From Candidatus Saccharimonadota bacterium (GTDB lineage Bacteria > Patescibacteriota > Saccharimonadia > Saccharimonadales > Saccharimonadaceae), in assembly GCA_905373795.1 (NCBI GenBank), contig CAJPUO010000001.1, positions 62,001 through 126,000 of the forward strand: a DNA stretch of 64,000 bases, read 5' to 3'. How positions within the stretch are numbered: position 1 is the stretch's first letter; each line of letters opens with the position of its first letter. Below are positions 15,914 to 24,406 of this stretch, one piece after another. The notes beneath the pieces were generated by a model. The model ran no database searches, was not told where the DNA came from, and saw nothing but the letters and a program-made list of their open reading frames with translations. The position numbers and the translations under genes are program-made.

Positions 15914-16795
15914 CTACTTATTAGCTTTTTCCTCTAGGATATTCTTAAAGTCACTATATGAGTCGTCCAACGCTTTCGTATCAGCACTTTTTGACATGGA
16001 TGAAATAAGCGACGATGTGCTTGGATATTTCGGGTATGTCGGATAAGCCAATGAAGTATCTTTACTGCTGTATCTTTTAGCTACGTCTACGTAATATTTC
16101 TTCAGCGCCGAATAGTATTCTGACATACTTTTAGCAAATTCTGACACCTTTGAATTACCGGATTTTTCCATATCTTTCAACGTTTTAATACAGTCTTTCG
16201 TTTTTTCGTCGAATTCTTTTGCCACCTCGTCGCCAGTCTTCGTTGTGTAGCTCACGCTTACATAGGCTTTGCAAACTTTTGCATACTTTCTGTAGGAGCC
16301 TATACCCTCGGCAGCTTCAGCTAACTGTTTCTTGCTTTTATTCCATTCGTCAATGTACTTATCGTAGGCAGTTTTCAGTTCTTTGTCTTTAAGAGCTTTG
16401 TGCGAATCTATTTTTTTATGATACTCGTCAATCTTTTCTATAGCCTTATCAACATTCTTTTTATAATTATCAGGATCTGAACTCATACCTCCAGAGATGT
16501 CCGACCGGTTAAAACTATTAATTGTCGATACCAAGTCTTTATAGTCTTCCTTGCTTGGGCCACCTAAAAAGACAATGGCCAAAACTACTGTTATAACAAC
16601 TACCACCAGGCCGATTGAACCGCCGATAATCCCCCACAGGACGCCTTTACTCATTTTTTTCTTTGGCGGCATTTGATACGGCGGTGTACCGGGCTGCGCT
16701 GGTGCTTGACCAGGCATCGGCGGCTGGCCGCCAGGTACTGGATGCGGCGCTGGCTGAACTGGCGCTTGTTTCTGCTGGTTATTACTATTATCCAT
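15914..16795 (-). CDS. Membrane protein with Pro-rich tail, paralogue B
   Basis: 293 residues. A Gln/Pro-rich tail (1-45) is followed by QMPPKKKMSKG, one membrane helix (about 50-75, LWGIIGGSIGLVVVVITVV) and GGPSKEDYKD, parallel to SGPSDKDYME in paralogue A. The outer domain is helical, Lys/Ser/Tyr-rich, with one Cys pair. A stretch of over 30 bases in the tail region is identical to paralogue A although the outer domains have diverged. GGAGGAG precedes the ATG. Function unknown; a surface or adhesion role is only a guess. Confidence 0.85.
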   Translation of the reverse strand: MDNSNNQQKQAPVQPAPHPVPGGQPPMPGQAPAQPGTPPYQMPPKKKMSKGVLWGIIGGSIGLVVVVITVVLAIVFLGGPSKEDYKDLVSTINSFNRSDISGGMSSDPDNYKKNVDKAIEKIDEYHKKIDSHKALKDKELKTAYDKYIDEWNKSKKQLAEAAEGIGSYRKYAKVCKAYVSVSYTTKTGDEVAKEFDEKTKDCIKTLKDMEKSGNSKVSEFAKSMSEYYSALKKYYVDVAKRYSSKDTSLAYPTYPKYPSTSSLISSMSKSADTKALDDSYSDFKNILEEKANK

Positions 16796-16829
16796 ACTCC
16801 TCCTCGTTAACCTCCTCTTAGTATACCAT

Positions 16830-18947
16830 TTACAACCCGATCATCGTCAAGTTAATTTTACCGCGTTCATCGATGCCAGTAATCTTCACGCGGACGATTT
16901 GCCCTTCTTTGACGACATCGGTGACTTTAGCGACGCGGTGATCCGCCAGCTTGGAAATATGCACCATCCCGTCAATCCCCGGCAAGATATTCACGAACGC
17001 CCCGAAATCTTTGATGCTGACGACCTTGCCTTCGTAAATTTTGCCAACTTCTGGCTCTTCGACCAGGCTTTTAATCCAAACAAGCGCCTTCTCAATTGAC
17101 TCGCCGTTCGGGCTGGCGATGGTGATCAAGCCGTCTTCCTTAATATCAACCTCGGCACCAGTCTCGCTGGTAATCTTGTTAATCACCTCGCCGCCCTTGC
17201 CGATGACCGCACCGATTTTATCTGGATCAATCTTTAGCTTTTCAATTCGCGGTGCGTATGGGCTGAGTGCTTCACGCGGCGCTGGCAAAATACTCAGCAT
17301 ATGGTCAAGGATAAACGCCCGGCCAGCCTTGCTCTGTTCAATCGCTTGGCGCAGCACTGCCACCGGCAAACCATGCACCTTCATATCCATCTGCAGCGCC
17401 GTGATGCCCTTGGCTGTACCAGTCACCTTGAAATCCATATCACCGGCAAAATCCTCAGCATCAGCGATATCGCTCAATACGTAGGGCGTATCACCGTCCA
17501 TCATTAGACCCATAGCAATGCCGCTAACCGGCGCCGTCAAAGGCACGCCAGCATCCATCAACGCCAGACAGCTCGAACAGGTCGCTGCCATCGACGTTGA
17601 ACCGTTTTGGCTCATGATTTCGGTAACGCTGCGAATAGCGTACGGGAAGTCTTCTTCGCTCGGCAACACCGGTGTCAAGGCTCGTTCCGCCAAGTAGCCG
17701 TGGCCAATTTCGCGCCGGCCCGGGCTGCCCATCCGCTTAACCTCGCCAACCGTATAGCCCGGCGCATTGTAATGGTGCATGTAGCGCCGCTCGCCATCGT
17801 TAACTTCCATGGTATCAACCAGCTGCGCGTAACTCAGCGGCGCCAAAGTCACAATATTCATACCTTGCGTCACGCCGCGGGTAAACAAGCTCGAGCCGTG
17901 CGCTCGCGGCAGCAAACCAACCTCTGAGCTTAACGGGCGGATTTCCGTCAAAGCGCGGCCATCCGGGCGCTTGCCGTCCTCGACGATACCGCGGCGAACA
18001 TCTTTGTGTAGCGCCAAGGTAAATGCTTCATCGTATTCATCGCGCACTTCGTCATACTCCTCAGCACTCAAACCTAGCTTTTCGGCCATCGCTTCGTGAA
18101 ATGCCCAGCGAATCTCGTTAACCACTTCGTTGCGCTCCGGGTACGGCCGGCGAATTTTCTCGCCCAGCTTGCCATCAACCCACGCATCAGCCGTCTGCTG
18201 AATTGCTTCATCAGGTAAAACTAATTCATATTCTTGTGCGGCTGGCGCCACTTTAGCTGCCAACTCTCGCTGCAAAGCAATCGCCGGCTGCATCATCTGG
18301 TGCGCCCAGGCCATGGCATCGACGATTACCTCTTCTGACACCTCCTTAGCACCAGCTTCCACCATGGTAATACCGCTGGCAATACCGGCCACCACTAGGT
18401 CCAAATCAGATTGCTCACGTTCCTCGGGCGTCAAAAAGGCCTTAAACTCGCCATTCACGCGGCCCACCCGCAGGCCCGCCACCGGCCCGTCAAACGGCGT
18501 CCCGGTCAGCATCAAGGCGCTCGACGCCGCAATCATCGCCACCACGTCCGGGCGGAAATCCGGATCCATGCTCAGCACCGTCGCCACCACTTGCACCTCT
18601 TGGCGGTACCCTTTCGGGAACAGCGGCCGAATCGGGCGGTCGATTAGCCGGCCGATCAGCACCGCTTCGTCGCTCGGCCGACCCTCGCGCTTGATAAACC
18701 GCGAGCCAGAAATTTTACCCGCCGCATAAAACCGTTCTTCATAATCAATCGACAGCGGGAAATAATCTAGCTGCACCGGCCGGCTGCCTACCTGGGCACT
18801 GCCCAGCACCACCGTATCGCCATAGCGCACCAGCACGCTACCAGTCGTCCGAAAACCAACACGGTTGACCTCCAGCGTCAGCGGCCGGCCGCACAGCTCG
18901 GTGGTAACGCTAAAAATCTCCTTGCCGCTCGGATTAATAATACTCAT
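16830..18947 (-). CDS. pnp: Polynucleotide phosphorylase
   Basis: 705 residues from the ATG at 18947, chosen because AAAGGAGCTC precedes it; an upstream in-frame extension to 19016 lacks support. Two RNase PH domains (1-~220 and ~310-540, with FKVTGTAKGITALQMDMK), then KH (KIGAVIGKGGEVINKI) and S1 (GKIYEGKVVSIKDFGAFV) domains. It degrades RNA 3'-5' by phosphorolysis and, with RNase J, forms the mRNA-decay core. In many bacteria pnp follows rpsO directly; here a sortase gene on the opposite strand separates them. Confidence 0.97.
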   Translation of the reverse strand: MSIINPSGKEIFSVTTELCGRPLTLEVNRVGFRTTGSVLVRYGDTVVLGSAQVGSRPVQLDYFPLSIDYEERFYAAGKISGSRFIKREGRPSDEAVLIGRLIDRPIRPLFPKGYRQEVQVVATVLSMDPDFRPDVVAMIAASSALMLTGTPFDGPVAGLRVGRVNGEFKAFLTPEEREQSDLDLVVAGIASGITMVEAGAKEVSEEVIVDAMAWAHQMMQPAIALQRELAAKVAPAAQEYELVLPDEAIQQTADAWVDGKLGEKIRRPYPERNEVVNEIRWAFHEAMAEKLGLSAEEYDEVRDEYDEAFTLALHKDVRRGIVEDGKRPDGRALTEIRPLSSEVGLLPRAHGSSLFTRGVTQGMNIVTLAPLSYAQLVDTMEVNDGERRYMHHYNAPGYTVGEVKRMGSPGRREIGHGYLAERALTPVLPSEEDFPYAIRSVTEIMSQNGSTSMAATCSSCLALMDAGVPLTAPVSGIAMGLMMDGDTPYVLSDIADAEDFAGDMDFKVTGTAKGITALQMDMKVHGLPVAVLRQAIEQSKAGRAFILDHMLSILPAPREALSPYAPRIEKLKIDPDKIGAVIGKGGEVINKITSETGAEVDIKEDGLITIASPNGESIEKALVWIKSLVEEPEVGKIYEGKVVSIKDFGAFVNILPGIDGMVHISKLADHRVAKVTDVVKEGQIVRVKITGIDERGKINLTMIGL

Positions 18948-19164
18948 AAAAGAGCTCCTTTCTTCGCGGCAAGTAACAGGGATGAAAATTCGTCTTGGCC
19001 AGACTTGGCGATTCAAAGCCGCGCGCCGGAAATTCTCGTCTCTATCACTTCCGCGTTAACAATAACTGTCTCTATTATAACAAATTTCATGCCAAAATAT
19101 AAAACTCTCAAACCCTTGAACCGCCAGAAAAATCACCCTCCATCAATCGTGTTATACTTTATCT

Positions 19165-19803
19165 ATGTCTCTAAAGCTGAACGATACTAAGAAATCCCGC
19201 AAATCCAAAAGTCTGCTTACTGCCATCATAGCCCTGTCTATGATTTTGGCGGGTGGATATATGCTATTTACGATATTAACACCGCTTTTTCAGTCGCAAT
19301 TTATCGACACAACCAACAACTCTACAACGAAACGCCTGGCGCAAACTCAAACCATCACCGAAAATCGCCTTTATATCCCTAAAATTGATATTAATTTGCC
19401 ATATTTTGCCGGCCCCGCCAGCGTTATGGAACACGGTGCTTGGTGGCGCAAGCCAGAGAACGGCAACCCGAAAGACGGTGGCAACTTTGTTCTATCCGCA
19501 CACCGTTTTATTATGGGCATGACCCCGCAGCAAACGCTCAGAAAATCACCATTTTATAATATCAACCGGCTGGATATCGGCGATAAAATCATCGTTGATT
19601 ATAATGGCAAGCGCTATGAGTACCTTATCAGCGAAAAACGCAACGTTAAACCGGAAGCAGTAGAAATCGAACAACGAACCGCCCAACCGCAACTAACCCT
19701 CTATTCCTGTACTTTAGGCGGCGCCAACGACGGGCGCGAAGTAATCGTTGCCAAACCAAACGTTAGCCATAAATCAAAAACCCCTTCCGATAAAGGGGTT
19801 TAA
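19165..19803 (+). CDS. Sortase (transpeptidase)
   Basis: 212 residues. A basic N-terminus and one membrane helix (about 17-40) anchor it, with the catalytic domain outside. The sortase triad is visible: His113 in LSAHRF, Cys182 in TLYSCTLGG and Arg191 in NDGREVIVA. Sortases attach surface proteins or pilins to peptidoglycan. It is inserted on the plus strand between pnp and rpsO. An extended -10 (TGT-TATACT, 19150-19158) sits 6 nt before the ATG, so it is probably leaderless. Its last codons double as the rpsO terminator stem. Confidence 0.92.
   Translation: MSLKLNDTKKSRKSKSLLTAIIALSMILAGGYMLFTILTPLFQSQFIDTTNNSTTKRLAQTQTITENRLYIPKIDINLPYFAGPASVMEHGAWWRKPENGNPKDGGNFVLSAHRFIMGMTPQQTLRKSPFYNINRLDIGDKIIVDYNGKRYEYLISEKRNVKPEAVEIEQRTAQPQLTLYSCTLGGANDGREVIVAKPNVSHKSKTPSDKGV
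19775..19801 (-). terminator. rpsO terminator inside the sortase 3' end
   Basis: AAACCCCTT and AAGGGGTTT form a 9-bp stem; the T-run TTTTTGATTT follows only on the minus strand. It therefore terminates rpsO (stop at 19827), yet lies within the final sortase codons. Confidence 0.8.
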
Positions 19804-19826
19804 GCAGTCTAGCTTGCTAATAGAAA

Positions 19827-20093
19827 TTATTTACGCAAACCTAACTTGGCAACAACTGCTTTGTAGCTCTCAAAATCAGTTCGCTCCAAATATTTCAGCA
19901 AACGCTTGCGCTTACCAACCATTTGGATTAAGCCGCGGCGCGCCATGAAGTCGTGCTTATTCGCCTTCAAATGCTCCGTGACCTCTTTGATACGAGCCGT
20001 CAAAACCGACACCTGAGCCTGCGGGCTGCCGACGTCGTTTTTATTGACCTGAGTCAAAGCAATTGCTTTCGCTTTATTATCTTTGCTAATCAT
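19827..20093 (-). CDS. rpsO: 30S ribosomal protein uS15
   Basis: 88 residues, the standard length. The segments DVGSPQAQVSVLTARIKEVTEHL, HDFMARRGLIQMVGKRKRLLKYL and YKAVVAKLGLRK are diagnostic for uS15, which binds the central domain of 16S rRNA. A TGG-TATAAT extended -10 lies 9 nt before the ATG, leaving almost no leader, so the leader-based autoregulation known in E. coli seems absent. Confidence 0.97.
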   Translation of the reverse strand: MISKDNKAKAIALTQVNKNDVGSPQAQVSVLTARIKEVTEHLKANKHDFMARRGLIQMVGKRKRLLKYLERTDFESYKAVVAKLGLRK

Positions 20094-20132
20094 AGCCCTG
20101 TTATTATACCAAGCCTAACCTGTAAACGCAAC

Positions 20133-20624
20133 CTAGAACACCTGCGCATAATTATATGCAGGATTACCAGAAGTAGGAACGCTGGCAGCAATATGACAAT
20201 CAGCCTTTATCGTAGCGACTCGAGATGATTCGTCGCTGCTAGGACTATTCAGCGAGGCAAAAACCGCCACGCCAGTTACTGCGCCGCTTCCGTCCTTGCA
20301 TTGATACCAAAGAAAAATATCATCTTTATTAGAAGCGTTTTTACTTACAGCATCATCCCTATACCCGCGTTGTATGTATTGCGGCACTAAAGAATCTACG
20401 CTATTTGCCTGGTTAAATTTTCCCTGCCCTGACGGCAAGCTGTTATTTTTCGTTTCGTACAGCTGCAGAGCATCGCCCGCTGTCTTCACAACTGAACGAA
20501 TTTTAGAATCCCTAGCACGCTCAGTCATGCCTGTATAAGAAACTACCGAAATCGTTGCCAGAATAGCAATGACTGCAACAACGACTAATATCTCAACTAA
20601 TGTAAAACCCTTATGCTTGCCCAT
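20133..20624 (-). CDS. Type IV prepilin-like protein (GspG/PilA family)
   Basis: 163 residues from the ATG at 20624; a GTG at 20645 is possible but less likely. MGKHKGFTLVEILVVVAVI is a class III prepilin signal: a short basic leader, the Gly-Phe cleavage site, Glu at +5 and a hydrophobic helix. The rest is a pilin globular domain (SVVSYTGMTERARDSKIRSV). It belongs to type IV pilus or type II-like machinery, whose other parts are not here. TGG-TATTAT lies 6 nt before the ATG, inside the truB 3' end, giving it a leaderless promoter of its own. Confidence 0.9.
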   Translation of the reverse strand: MGKHKGFTLVEILVVVAVIAILATISVVSYTGMTERARDSKIRSVVKTAGDALQLYETKNNSLPSGQGKFNQANSVDSLVPQYIQRGYRDDAVSKNASNKDDIFLWYQCKDGSGAVTGVAVFASLNSPSSDESSRVATIKADCHIAASVPTSGNPAYNYAQVF

Positions 20625-20641
20625 ATCCTGATAATACCACT

Positions 20642-21298
20642 TCACGACAGAATTCCAAAATCCGCCAGCACCTTAGCATTTTTCACGTCATAATCAGCGA
20701 TTTTAATTCGCCGTAAATTCTGGCAGTAAGCGCCAGTTTTTAACTCTTTGCCAATGTCCGCTGCCAAGCTGCGTATATATGTACCACTGGAAACATGCGC
20801 CCGTAACTTCAAGACTGGATAGTCATATCCTATCAATTCTAAAGCATAAATAGTTACTATCCGCTTGGGAATATCAACCTCTTTACCCGCCCGCGCCAAC
20901 TGGTATGCTCGCCGACCATTAACTTTTACAGCACTAAACGCCGGCGGGATCTGCTCTATTTTACCCGTAAACTTTTGGAGAACTTGCTTAATCTCGCCTT
21001 TGTCTGGTTTTCTATCAGATATCCTGGATAGTTCTCCCTCCGGATCGCCAGTTGTTGATTCTATACCAAGGACAATTTCCGCTTCATACCACTTGTCCAA
21101 CTTAGTAAACTCCATAGCCCGGCGGCACATCTGACCCGTAACTATAATCATTAATCCAGTTGCAAACGGATCTAATGTTCCAGTATGTCCGACTTTTACT
21201 TTCTTACCCTCCTGCTTGGATAAGACACGGCGCAAGCGCGCCACCACGCCAAAGCTAGTCATGCCCGGCGGCTTATCAATCAGCAATATTTCATCCAT
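20642..21298 (-). CDS. truB: tRNA pseudouridine-55 synthase
   Basis: 218 residues from the ATG at 21298. TruB makes pseudouridine 55 in the T-arm of tRNAs. The N-terminus EILLIDKPPGMTSFGVVARL and the catalytic motif KVGHTGTLDPFATGLM (active-site Asp in LDPF) are conserved, as is the KWYEAEIVLGIESTTGD segment. It is shorter than E. coli TruB (314), lacking the C-terminal PUA-like region. It begins 3 bases after the DHH-like gene's stop, matching the common DHH-truB gene order. Confidence 0.95.
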   Translation of the reverse strand: MDEILLIDKPPGMTSFGVVARLRRVLSKQEGKKVKVGHTGTLDPFATGLMIIVTGQMCRRAMEFTKLDKWYEAEIVLGIESTTGDPEGELSRISDRKPDKGEIKQVLQKFTGKIEQIPPAFSAVKVNGRRAYQLARAGKEVDIPKRIVTIYALELIGYDYPVLKLRAHVSSGTYIRSLAADIGKELKTGAYCQNLRRIKIADYDVKNAKVLADFGILS

Positions 21299-21301
21299 CA
21301 A

Positions 21302-23155
21302 CTACTTCTGACCTGGAATTTGAAACTGCGAAGGATTAAAATTTGTACTCTGCGGCGCGGCGGCAGGTTCAGGTGCTACTGGAGCAGAAGGCATACCGCG
21401 GCCCAGCGGCGGAACTGGCGGCAAACCAGCCGGCGTTCCTGCTGGTGCTGGCGGTATTGGCGGCAATGTACTAAAGTCTGGCATTGGCGGCAGTGCTGGC
21501 GCAGATGAAGCCGGAGCAGCAGCTTCAAGCTCGGCTAATGTCGGCGTCGCTGATTTACTTGCACCCTGCATTGGCCCCTGAGCAGGCTGCACCGGCGAAG
21601 CTACAGCCGCAGCTGGAGGAGCGGCAGAAAGCGCAGCATCAACCGCCGCCAAAGCGGACTCGCGGTCGTTAACCGCCGGTGGAGCCGGCGCTGCTGGTTT
21701 GCCAGTTAGCTGCGTTGTATCTTTAGCTATCGCATCCATAATTGATTCATCCGCCGGAGCAGCTGAAGGTGTCTCCGGCGCCCCCATGCCAGGCAAAGCA
21801 GCTGTCGAAGAGTTATTTGCAAACGGATCAATTTTCGGCGGTTCGTCAGATTTGCCCATGGCGGCATTTAACGGCGTATCGCCAAACGACGGCTCATTAG
21901 ACCCGATATACTCGCCGTGTGTCAAAATTGTCTTATTCTGATTGTTCTGCAGTTCTCTTTCTTTATCCTTAGCTGCTTGTTCAGTAGTTGCATTCAATGT
22001 GCCGCCCATCAACGGCGTACTACCTATCGGCTCAGGCGTCGAAGTTTTTACGCTACTCTGCACTGGCGGCAACTTAATCTCTGGAGGTTTTACTGGGGCT
22101 GGTTCGTCATCTTTATCATCATTACCAGCAGTTGGATTCGAGTCTGCCTGGCTTGACGCGGCAGAATTATTTACCATCTCAATATGAGCTAGCTTAGTTT
22201 GCGTCGATTGTGCCGCTTCATGCCGTTTTTCTTGGATAGTCTGATGCGAAACCTCATCTAAGCTGCCCTCTTTTTCATGATTAATCGACAATGCGCCGTC
22301 AGCTCTGTCCTGTTGGCTTTCCGAGCTCTTCTTATCTGCGCCCGGTTTTTTCCGGTCTTTTGCTTCTTCAATAGCTTGCGGACGCTCAGCCCTAGCCTCG
22401 CTTTCGGCTATCTTCATCGCCACCAGCTGCTGATTAGCACCAATCGCCATCAGATTTGCAGCAACCGTCATCACCCTAGATGACGTCAAGTTATTACTAA
22501 ACCTGTTCGTCACCGCCACAATACCAGTTAACAATGCCGTCGCTATCTGCTCGTCCAGCGCCGCACTCTGCGTTCTCAGATCGTTAATAAGCTCAACCAT
22601 CATCTCGCTGACACCGCTCGCGCTATCTTCATGCCAATCAACCGACCCTAAACCGCTTTTAACGCCGCCCGCTGTCATAGTTACTACGATCGCGTCATGT
22701 AAAATTTTACCGTGCGCCGTCAATGCAGCGTCGATACGCTCGCCATTCTCGACATTCAGCGCCACCACCAGCTCAACATTATAATCGCCCTGCGAAAACT
22801 CCAAATCCTTCTCGGAAATCGTCGTGCGGTACGGCGTAATAAAAATCTTCACCGCATCGTCAACCACTTTATACCGCAAATGATCAGCTTTTTCTTTATC
22901 CAGCGCAATGATAAAATCGCGCAAACTATTCGCCGTCTGTTCAAACGTCTTATCTGGATTTAAAAACGAAATCGCCGGCGGTACTTCACCGCTGAATACC
23001 GCCGTGGCATGCTTGCCCAGCTTGTTCAAAAAAATTGTCAACGCCAGCGCCGCCGACAATTCATCAACCGACGGATTAGCGCTAACCGTCACCAAAATAT
23101 TGGTAACATCCTTGATGCTGTCAATTATTCTCTGCTTTGAAGATCCATCAGCCAT
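21302..23155 (-). CDS. Degenerate DHH-family phosphoesterase-like protein with long disordered tail
   Basis: 617 residues. The first about 265 resemble the DHH fold of NrnA-type nucleases (NILVTVSANPSVDELSAAL aligned with the usual H-x-NPDGDA motif; later TGIVAVTNRFSNNLTSSRV). The motif-I His and first Asp are not conserved and no DHH triplet is visible, so catalysis is doubtful. Residues 266-617 are a low-complexity Pro/Ala/Ser/Glu-rich tail. It lies directly before truB, where an intact DHH gene is common (rbfA-nrnA-truB order), supporting the ancestry. A weak AGGA site precedes the ATG. Confidence 0.75.
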   Translation of the reverse strand: MADGSSKQRIIDSIKDVTNILVTVSANPSVDELSAALALTIFLNKLGKHATAVFSGEVPPAISFLNPDKTFEQTANSLRDFIIALDKEKADHLRYKVVDDAVKIFITPYRTTISEKDLEFSQGDYNVELVVALNVENGERIDAALTAHGKILHDAIVVTMTAGGVKSGLGSVDWHEDSASGVSEMMVELINDLRTQSAALDEQIATALLTGIVAVTNRFSNNLTSSRVMTVAANLMAIGANQQLVAMKIAESEARAERPQAIEEAKDRKKPGADKKSSESQQDRADGALSINHEKEGSLDEVSHQTIQEKRHEAAQSTQTKLAHIEMVNNSAASSQADSNPTAGNDDKDDEPAPVKPPEIKLPPVQSSVKTSTPEPIGSTPLMGGTLNATTEQAAKDKERELQNNQNKTILTHGEYIGSNEPSFGDTPLNAAMGKSDEPPKIDPFANNSSTAALPGMGAPETPSAAPADESIMDAIAKDTTQLTGKPAAPAPPAVNDRESALAAVDAALSAAPPAAAVASPVQPAQGPMQGASKSATPTLAELEAAAPASSAPALPPMPDFSTLPPIPPAPAGTPAGLPPVPPLGRGMPSAPVAPEPAAAPQSTNFNPSQFQIPGQK

Positions 23156-23246
23156 ATTTTTTCCTATTTTTTGTTTTTTATCTAACTACGACTTGCTCCC
23201 CACTATACCATAAGCGTTACCATAAAGTCAATAGTTTTACCGCCTC

Positions 23247-23275
23247 TTTACAATTTTGGCTATTTTCTGTATAAT
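23247..23275 (+). promoter_or_regulatory. rpsT promoter
   Basis: TTTACA (23247-23252), a 17-bp spacer and TATAAT (23270-23275) with a TG just before the -10. Transcription would start near 23282, giving a leader of about 48 nt that ends in AAGGAG. Confidence 0.75.
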
Positions 23276-23329
23276 TCCTCCTGATTAGCAATAAAAAATT
23301 AGAGATTAAATTAACTTTTAAGGAGTACC

Positions 23330-23596
23330 ATGCCAATCATAAAATCCGCCATAAAACGCGCTAAACAAACCGTCAAACGCCGCGAACGTAATATAGGCAT
23401 TAAAAAAGATATTAAAACTGCCGTTAAAGCTTTCCATGCCAGCCCAAGCGCTAAAACGCTGGCCAGCGCTCAAAGCGAGCTTGATACCGCTGTTAAAAAG
23501 GGTTTGCTTAAGAAAAATACTGCCGCCCGCCGTAAAAGCGCCTTAAGTAAAACTGCCAAAAGCGCCGGCGTAAAGCTGGAAACGGCTAAAGGCTAA
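23330..23596 (+). CDS. rpsT: 30S ribosomal protein bS20
   Basis: 88 residues, standard for bS20, a 16S rRNA-binding helical bundle. It begins MPIIKSAIKRAKQTVKRRERN and continues with KKGLLKKNTAARRKSALSKT, both typical. A clear AAGGAG ribosome-binding site 6 nt upstream and a consensus promoter show a conventional leadered mRNA, unlike many neighbours. Confidence 0.96.
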   Translation: MPIIKSAIKRAKQTVKRRERNIGIKKDIKTAVKAFHASPSAKTLASAQSELDTAVKKGLLKKNTAARRKSALSKTAKSAGVKLETAKG

Positions 23597-23645
23597 ATAA
23601 TTGCTTTTTAACTTAATCCGCTTGGTCTAGTTATACGCCTTAAGC

Positions 23646-23677
23646 GCCATACACCTTTTCAGCCATACACCTTTTCA
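23646..23677. repeat. Perfect 16-bp tandem duplication at a stop codon
   Basis: GCCATACACCTTTTCA occurs twice head-to-tail (23646-23661 and 23662-23677). The second copy encodes the last residues of the lipoprotein gene and the first copy contains its TGA. Without the duplication the frame would continue one residue (Ala) further to TAA. Confidence 0.9.
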
Positions 23678-24345
23678 ATATAGTCGGCGATTTGCTGTGC
23701 TGTAACTTTATTTGGGCAGTAGTTTGAGACCGTCTGCTCGTCGAATACAAGTTTTATAGCCTCCCTGTCTGGGGTCAGTAATCTAGCTATTCTAGTTTTA
23801 TCATCCTGCAGCAGCAATCCTATTTCCTCCAAAGAAACAGTTCCGTCGCCGTCAATTCTATTCGGAGATTCCAGCACAATTCGATCATCAGAACACGGTT
23901 GGTTAGAATTGTGATATTCTCCAGATTTCACCGTTACCCATATACGCGTACCAACATCTGGATCATTTTCACACCCTGTTACGTTTTGATCCACCTCAAA
24001 CCTGTATCTATCGTCAGACATATGCAGCATAACACAAGCTTCAGGAGAAAATACTTGCAAATGATTTGGCTTGTTCTTAATACGTTCAAAAATAGAGACG
24101 GCAGCCATACGAGCTAAGCTATCAATTTCACCCCTTTCTTCATCAGTTAACTCAATAGATAGCGGCGACGGCTCCCGGCGGCCGTAATCCGCGGACCGCG
24201 GCATACCGTCACTTCCTTTGTCGGCTTGTCTATGGCAAGCAGCGAGGAAGCCAGACAAACCAACAAATCCAGCTCCTTTCAAAAAATTTCTTCTCGAGCA
24301 CCCTCCAACATCTCCCATTGGCGGCATTCCATCAATTCCTGGCAT
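23659..24345 (-). CDS. Putative Tat-exported lipoprotein
   Basis: 228 residues. The N-terminus contains SRRNFLKGAGFVGLSG and then LAAC, i.e. a twin-arginine motif followed by a lipobox, so the mature protein would begin at the Cys and be lipid-anchored. An unusual Gly/Met/Pro-rich stretch precedes the twin arginines. The mature part is soluble, acidic, with several cysteines and an EF-hand-like NRIDGDGTVSLEEIG segment, which suggests calcium binding. AAGGAG precedes the ATG. Its C-terminus is altered by a 16-bp duplication. Exact function unknown. Confidence 0.8.
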   Translation of the reverse strand: MPGIDGMPPMGDVGGCSRRNFLKGAGFVGLSGFLAACHRQADKGSDGMPRSADYGRREPSPLSIELTDEERGEIDSLARMAAVSIFERIKNKPNHLQVFSPEACVMLHMSDDRYRFEVDQNVTGCENDPDVGTRIWVTVKSGEYHNSNQPCSDDRIVLESPNRIDGDGTVSLEEIGLLLQDDKTRIARLLTPDREAIKLVFDEQTVSNYCPNKVTAQQIADYIEKVYG

Positions 24346-24406
24346 TGCTTAACTCCTTTTCCTAAGTCTGCTATTTATAGATATATCATAAAATCAACTA
24401 GCGACT

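Noticed and set aside
18948..19016. N-terminal extension of polynucleotide phosphorylase
   Set aside because: The extension has no family similarity and the ATG at 18947 has a strong AAAGGAG site.
21330..21680. CRISPR or repeat array in the DHH-like gene tail
   Set aside because: The repeats are short, degenerate Pro/Ala codon runs in frame; no unique spacers of regular length.
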